Source of the DNA: Neobacillus sp. WH10
GTDB lineage: Bacteria; Bacillota; Bacilli; Bacillales; Cytobacillaceae
NCBI RefSeq assembly: GCF_030123405.1
Contig: NZ_CP126110.1
Location: 4,340,001-4,404,000, forward strand
DNA length: 64,000 bases
Direction: 5' to 3'
The translations under genes were made by a program, and so were the position numbers. Shown piece by piece: positions 61,950 through 64,000 of this stretch (its first letter is position 1; every line of letters begins with the position of its first letter). Below the pieces are notes generated by a model. The model had not been told where the DNA came from and ran no database searches. It saw only the letters and a program-made list of their open reading frames with translations.

Positions 61950-62309
61950 AAAGAACATTTACGTGCTTACCAAAGAACAACCAGAATAAAAAAATTCAAA
62001 TTTATCTTTTTGTTCTTTACTAGATAAAAAATTATCCTTCAAAGTATATTAAATTTGTTCTTTAAAAATAACTTATCGAAAAAAATAAATTCCCTCCGAT
62101 AAAAGTGTATTTCTATACCCCAATGATAATTCTTAATAAAGAACAAGTCAATCCGTTATTTTCTTGCATTTTAATCGTAAAACACTGTTTTTTAATAAGA
62201 TAACATACCAAAAATAAAGTAAAGACTTCATTTAGTGTTTTTTCTGTCCTTCATTAATTATTTATAATAAATCTACCTTCCTACAGCAAAAACGTTCTTT
62301 AAAAAGAAC
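61950..62309. promoter_or_regulatory. cluster of seven SinR-type operator boxes (GTTCTTT)
   Basis: GTTCTTT or its complement occurs at 61950-61956, 61972-61978, 62012-62018, 62057-62063, 62138-62144, 62294-62300 and 62303-62309. All match the B. subtilis SinR heptamer GTTCTYT. The last two form the palindrome GTTCTTT-AA-AAAGAAC, the same arrangement as a strong SinR site. One box lies within the eps promoter spacer. The sinR gene is adjacent. Confidence 0.85.
62123..62151 (-). promoter_or_regulatory. sigma-A promoter of the polysaccharide locus with a SinR box in the spacer
   Basis: On the minus strand TTGACT is followed after exactly 17 bases by TATCAT. The spacer holds GTTCTTT (62138-62144), so SinR bound there would block polymerase. 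The predicted leader is about 410 bases and contains four more boxes and the structured RNA candidate. Confidence 0.7.
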
Positions 62310-62488
62310 TTCCTATGATTTATAATATCAATAATGGAAAAAAGTTTAGCTTTTTTTATTGAAAGCGATTAAAAAGCATCTTCTTACTGCGTATCATTTT
62401 ATAAAATACCTATCAGCTACAACGGTGTCCTTGGAAACTTTGCAATCCTTTATACATATAAATTAAATTTGTTTATAAGGAGATGCCT

Positions 62489-62857
62489 ATGATTGGAAAC
62501 CGAATTAAGAAACTAAGGAAACAAAAAGGCTATTCCCTTACAGGGCTAGCTGAACTTGCCAATGTCTCTAAATCCTATTTGAGCAATATTGAGCGGAGTC
62601 TTAATAAAAATCCATCTATTCATTTTTTAATGAAAATAGCGAAACCTTTAGATGTTTCGATTGAATATTTACTTACTGGAATCGACAAAGCAGAAGATCA
62701 ATTGAATAATAATGGGAAAGTGCTTTTGGATAATGAGTGGAAGCGAATAATTGAAAAGGCTATTAATGATGGGATGAATAAAGAGGATTTTAGAGAATAT
62801 ATCAACTTTATTAAATTTAAAAACTGGGAAAAAAATAATAAGAATAACAAAAACTGA
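62489..62857 (+). CDS. sinR: SinR-type biofilm master repressor
   Basis: This 122-residue protein has the SinR layout. An XRE helix-turn-helix (about 1-62) reads MIGNRIKKLRKQKGYSLTGL..LANVSKSYLSNIER, very close to B. subtilis SinR as remembered. The C-terminal SinI-like multimerisation helix pair (about 75-115) reads LDNEWKRIIEKAINDGMNKEDFREY. It should repress eps genes by binding GTTCTTT boxes, seven of which lie just upstream. ATG at 62489, six bases after AAGGAG, is preferred over one at 62483. No sinI lies in the window. The stop codon directly abuts the -35 of the metI promoter. Confidence 0.94.
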   Translation: MIGNRIKKLRKQKGYSLTGLAELANVSKSYLSNIERSLNKNPSIHFLMKIAKPLDVSIEYLLTGIDKAEDQLNNNGKVLLDNEWKRIIEKAINDGMNKEDFREYINFIKFKNWEKNNKNNKN

Positions 62858-62886
62858 TTGACAGTATGCCCGCTTTGTAGTAAATT
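62858..62886 (+). promoter_or_regulatory. metI: sigma-A promoter of metI
   Basis: TTGACA at 62858-62863 and TAAATT at 62881-62886 are separated by 17 bases. Transcription should start just before the riboswitch. The -35 begins one base after the sinR stop codon. Confidence 0.7.
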
Positions 62887-62910
62887 TTATAAATAATCTA
62901 AATATTGATT

Positions 62911-63083
62911 TCTTATCAAGAGAGGTTGAGGGAATGGCCCTGTGACGCCTCAGCAACCTTCAATGATGTCAATCATTGAAAAGGTGCTAAGTCCTGCAAA
63001 TTTTTAACTAATTTGCAAGATAAGAAGAATGACAATTTGGTCGTGTTTTTCAAAAGTCTTCTTCTTAAAGAAGGCTTTTTTTT
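62911..63083 (+). promoter_or_regulatory. SAM-I (S-box) riboswitch with terminator
   Basis: TCTTATCAAGAGAGGTTGAG, then GGAATGGCCCTGTGACGCC and CAGCAACC match the S-box core, with P1 closing at GATAAGA (about 63019-63025). A terminator (63052-63083: TCTTCTT/AAGAAGG then eight T) follows. High S-adenosylmethionine should stabilise the aptamer and stop transcription before metI. Confidence 0.95.
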
Positions 63084-63106
63084 ATTATATAGAAGGAGTG
63101 TGCGTT

Positions 63107-64000
63107 ATGTACAAAATTGAAACGAAACTTGCCCAAATTGGAAATCGCAGTGAATCAGCAACAGGAACTGTTAATCCGCCCGTTTATTTTTCAACGGCCT
63201 ACCGCCATTCCGGAATTGGGCAATCAACTGGATTTGATTATTCACGAACCGGGAACCCAACACGCCAGCTCCTTGAAAAAACGATTGCTGATTTGGAAAG
63301 CGGTGACCAAGGATTTGCCTGCAGCTCAGGGATGGCAGCCATTTTCACGATCCTGTCTTTATTTCAATCTGGTGATGAATGGCTGGTGAGTGAGGATTTA
63401 TATGGCGGCACGTACCGTTTACTAGAACAAGGCTATAAAAAATGGGGATTGAGATGCCACTATGTCAACACATGTAATCCGGAAGAGATTGAAAGTAAGA
63501 TTACACCTCATACAAAGGCGATCTTTCTCGAGACTCCAACCAACCCCCTTATGCAGGAATCTGATATAGCCGCTGTTTCAGAAATTGCCAAGAGGCACGG
63601 ACTATTACTGATTGTTGACAATACCTTCTATACTCCCCTTTTGCAGCAGCCCATTGCACTTGGAGCCGATATCGTTATTCATAGTGCAACGAAATATCTA
63701 GGGGGTCATAATGATGTTCTTGCTGGGCTTATTGTGGCGAAAGGGAAAGAACTCTGCGAATCACTGGCTCTTTATCATAATGGAGCCGGCGGAGTCCTAA
63801 GTCCATTCGATTCCTGGCTGTTAATGCGCGGCATGAAGACTTTGTCGCTTCGAATGGATAGGCATGAGAAAAATGCACAGAAAATCGTTGAATTTCTGTC
63901 CTATCATGAAGCTGTGACAGATGTCCTTTACCCTGGCCGTGGCGGAATGGTTTCCTTCCGATTAAAAGAAGAATCATGGATTAATCCATTTTTACAAGGC
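63107..64000 (+). CDS. metI: cystathionine gamma-synthase/O-acetylhomoserine thiolyase, N-terminal part
   Basis: The first 298 codons are present and the gene runs off the window. The protein begins MYKIETKLAQIGNRSESATG and carries YSRTGNPTRQLLE, the PLP-binding ACSSGMAA and the Schiff-base Lys in HSATKYLGGHND, as in MetI of B. subtilis. It makes cystathionine or homocysteine from activated homoserine. The S-box upstream marks it as a methionine biosynthesis gene. AGAAGGAG precedes the ATG. Confidence 0.95.
   Translation, partial: MYKIETKLAQIGNRSESATGTVNPPVYFSTAYRHSGIGQSTGFDYSRTGNPTRQLLEKTIADLESGDQGFACSSGMAAIFTILSLFQSGDEWLVSEDLYGGTYRLLEQGYKKWGLRCHYVNTCNPEEIESKITPHTKAIFLETPTNPLMQESDIAAVSEIAKRHGLLLIVDNTFYTPLLQQPIALGADIVIHSATKYLGGHNDVLAGLIVAKGKELCESLALYHNGAGGVLSPFDSWLLMRGMKTLSLRMDRHEKNAQKIVEFLSYHEAVTDVLYPGRGGMVSFRLKEESWINPFLQG

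Noticed and set aside
62310..62488. A sinI gene upstream of sinR
   Set aside because: Only a 12-codon frame is present; nothing resembles the SinI antirepressor helix pair.
1..64000. CRISPR arrays, tRNA or rRNA genes, prophage or complete insertion sequences
   Set aside because: No regularly spaced repeats, cloverleaf-like sequences, rRNA segments, integrases or intact transposases were seen.

Overview
The window is a low-GC chromosomal segment of a Bacillaceae bacterium, probably an environmental Neobacillus or Mesobacillus-type organism. Evidence: strong GGAGG ribosome sites with many TTG/GTG starts, an S-box riboswitch before metI, a SinR homologue next to an eps-type locus, and a YjcZ-type sporulation peptide. 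No rRNA, tRNA, CRISPR or complete mobile element was seen.

1-14.1 kb (minus strand) is an amine and amino-acid catabolic region. PuuP imports putrescine. PatA and an aldehyde dehydrogenase take it to GABA, and GabT and GabD take GABA to succinate. A RocG-type glutamate dehydrogenase can regenerate the 2-oxoglutarate both transaminases consume. Three transcription units (ald-patA, gdh plus two small genes, puuP) each have a sigma-54 -24/-12 promoter with a TTGCATAA-type motif upstream. A PAS/AAA+/Fis activator lies between them. At the edge, a class III CoA-transferase and an acyl-CoA dehydrogenase suggest an additional acid-activation branch.

14.2-25.5 kb holds a soluble-kinase two-component system and an operon of FdrA, a DUF1116 protein, a DUF2877 protein, carbamate kinase, a membrane transporter and a cytosine-deaminase-like amidohydrolase. 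FdrA/DUF1116/DUF2877 correspond to the E. coli AllF/AllG/AllH oxamate carbamoyltransferase, but no allantoin genes are present. The amidohydrolase lacks two residues expected for a classical deaminase. This looks like a ureido-compound pathway ending in ATP from carbamoyl phosphate, and is a leading candidate for an undescribed system.

25.5-36.9 kb is ordinary housekeeping and stress content: a LysM/SleB cell-wall hydrolase, Dps, a glutaredoxin-thioredoxin-reductase-like fusion with a degenerate NADPH site, a lipoprotein, YjcZ, an acetolactate-synthase-like enzyme, a DUF2935 protein, BdbCD, a lactonase, a DUF421 protein, a VanZ-like protein and an insertion-sequence relic.

36.9-62.5 kb is a roughly 25-kb Wzx/Wzy-type exopolysaccharide locus, all on the minus strand. 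It has tyrosine kinase/phosphatase control, a dehydratase, aminotransferase and formyltransferase set for a 4-formamido sugar, uronic acid synthesis, glycosyltransferases, P-loop kinases, and a distal set of two ATP-grasp proteins plus a PLP decarboxylase-like protein. Its upstream region carries seven GTTCTTT SinR boxes, a sigma-A promoter with one box in its spacer, and a structured GC-richer leader placed like the EAR/epsC antitermination RNA. Divergent sinR follows, then an S-box riboswitch and the start of metI (cut by the window end).
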